From positions 7,261,796 through 7,325,795 of the forward strand of contig OZ021730.1 of the NCBI GenBank assembly GCA_963978545.1: a stretch of 64,000 bases of DNA, written 5' to 3'. This stretch comes from Linyphia triangularis (Eukaryota; Arthropoda; Arachnida; Araneae; Linyphiidae). Every line of letters starts with the position of its first letter. Positions within the stretch are counted from its first letter, which is position 1. Below the pieces are notes generated by a model that was given only the letters and a program-made list of their open reading frames with translations, had not been told where the DNA came from and did no database searches. Below, one piece after another: positions 62,704 through 64,000 of this stretch. The position numbers and the translations under genes are program-made.

Positions 62704-63457
62704 CTATTTTAATACTATATTCAGAACAGACGGATTTGATGATAAGAGTTCTATTAATTTATTTTGAAATTCTTGTTTGGATGCCAGCAATTTCATTCGA
62801 GCAGTGTGCTCTTCTTCCTTTCTCCGTTCATCTGCCTCCATTACTTTCAAGGAGAATTTTTTTTCTGCCTCAATGGCAGCGGCAGCTCTTGCTGTGGCTG
62901 ATGGGGCCACTTGCTTCTTCACTTTCTTTCTAAAAAGCTCCAGTGAAGAAGCAATTGTTCTTTTTTTGCTCTGAAATATAAAAGAAATAAATTGCCAAAC
63001 ATGCTAAAAAGTAACAGCCTCCCCAAATGAATTTGAAAAATACGTCAAATTGTAAATAATAAAACTAGGCCGACTATTTAGAAAATAGCAAGTGCCAATA
63101 ATCTAAACCAGAAATAAAGGAAATACATGTCTAATCAGTAAAAATTAAAAGAATTAATTAAAGTAACAATGGTTAATAAATTGAAGTCGTAAAATTAGAC
63201 AATTTTTGTTTGGTAAAACCAGATATTTTTGTAGCTTGATTTTAATTTTGAAAAAAATCCTCAGATAAAGCACTGGTAAATTTAGCCTTAATTTTAAAGA
63301 AATAAAAAAAACTATAACTAAATTGAAAATGTCAGGCAACCCTGTCAAAGATAAGTGTAGGTGGTGTTAAATGTTAAAAAAAAATTAAAGTACTTACCAA
63401 TGCATTTGGTGGATTTTTATTTGGCTCATCTGCTGGCACACTTGCAGCCTCAGCCAT
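62704..63457 (-). CDS. small two-exon coiled-coil protein (108 aa as modelled)
   Basis: Exon 63457-63398 (MAEAASVPADEPNKNPPNAL) ends at GTAAGT. Exon 62970-62704 begins after TATATTTCAG with SKKRTIASSLELFRKKVKKQ, then Ala-rich and Lys/Glu/Arg-rich helical sequence (EAEKKFSLKVMEADERRKEE), ending LIELLSSNPSVLNIVLK. Phases agree. The profile (basic patch, then coiled coil) resembles the C-terminal end of Myb/SANT-like Harbinger accessory proteins. An AG just before the Met (TTTTAAAG) could be another acceptor, so exons beyond 63460 may exist. Function unassigned; it could be the partner gene of the HARBI1-like transposase upstream. Confidence 0.55.
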
Positions 63458-63464
63458 GATCTTT

Positions 63465-64000
63465 AAAAGTAAAAATAAAAAAAATATTACAAAAGGGGAA
63501 CTGTTTTTTTTCTAACAATTCCCAGAATGATACTTCTAAAAAGATATCCTGGAAATATTTAAATATATTCATTAACGAGTTGGAATTATGATTTACTGGG
63601 TTTCTGCTTAAATAGAATGTCGTGAATCACTAACTTTCCAAGACTCTGAAGCAAATAATTTTACATTACTCAAGATATTGCATTAAAATATTTAACCTAT
63701 ATGAATTTTACTATCACGAACATAGTAAGCAAATTATTGTACCCTAAAATGATTTCTACAAAGTTTTATAATAATTAAAAATCCTTGTTTTATGAAAGTA
63801 AACTAGGTATAGAAAAATAAGAAAGTGTTAATGGTAATTAAAAATAATAAATTAAATTATATTAATATCAAATGATTTGGTATCTACAATGCAAAAATTG
63901 TGACACATGGCGTTAAATAAAAATGTAAACACAAGTTTATCAAATAAGTTCACTTCAGTCTTATATCATGAATTTTTTAATTGATCTACTCATGTGATGT
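63465..64000. repeat. AT-rich end of window with recurrence of the 60.5 kb repeat
   Basis: No gene seen. From about 63845 the sequence matches 60485-60640 (GCGTTAAATA, ATAAGTTCACTTCAGTCTTA and TGATCTACTCATGTGATGT), so a repeat unit continues beyond the window. Confidence 0.6.

Overview
The window looks like animal, most likely arthropod, nuclear DNA. It is very AT-rich, its genes have spliced exons with GTAAGT-like donors, and it carries a tRNA-derived SINE and eukaryotic transposon families (PIF/Harbinger, hAT-like, pogo/Tc1-like, P-element/THAP, MULE, APE-type LINEs). A chelicerate such as a spider is my guess from the mix of families; it is not shown by the sequence. I see no bacterial operon, rRNA gene or CRISPR array, and no clearly single-copy host gene. 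Almost everything recognisable is mobile DNA, nested several layers deep.

Layout. 0-4 kb: a lysine-rich tandem repeat split by a long-inverted-repeat MITE, then a minus-strand THAP/P-element-like gene with a GC-rich, CRE-containing upstream region. 4.9-11.5 kb: LINE fragments, a C2H2/hAT-like pseudogene, three SINEs and a DNA transposon carrying many copies of one 16-base motif. 11.8-18.5 kb: a complete PIF/Harbinger element with perfect TTA target duplications, holding a plus-strand MADF-BESS gene and a convergent DDE transposase gene, each with one apparent frameshift. 18.8-24.9 kb: a second Harbinger pseudogene, a LINE 5' fragment, an internally deleted inverted Harbinger derivative fused to a hAT-like gene, and a pogo-like MITE.

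25.0-47.2 kb: a nest of APE-RT-RNase H LINEs, all on the plus strand. In my names, R4 is inserted in R3, R5 and R6 in R4, R7 in R3, and R8 in R7; most junctions carry 13-15 bp target duplications. R5 and R8 are full length. 47.2-60 kb: a second copy of the 9.4 kb transposon, SINEs, a MULE fragment, and a HARBI1-like transposase gene. One intron of that gene holds a 5'-truncated LINE (A), which is itself interrupted by an intact LINE (B). 60-64 kb: short dispersed repeats, one more SINE and a small two-exon coiled-coil gene.

How the parts relate. Seven LINE 5' ends start at the same nucleotide class and keep two RNA hairpins whose stems change sequence while staying paired. Most LINE 3' ends carry a GGCGCA...TGCGCC hairpin followed by (AACC)n. 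The SINE has a pol III promoter head and a copy of that same 3' hairpin and tail, so it is very probably mobilised by this LINE machinery. Both insert at similar TT|C sites. The window is best read as a record of an interacting LINE/SINE/DNA-transposon community.
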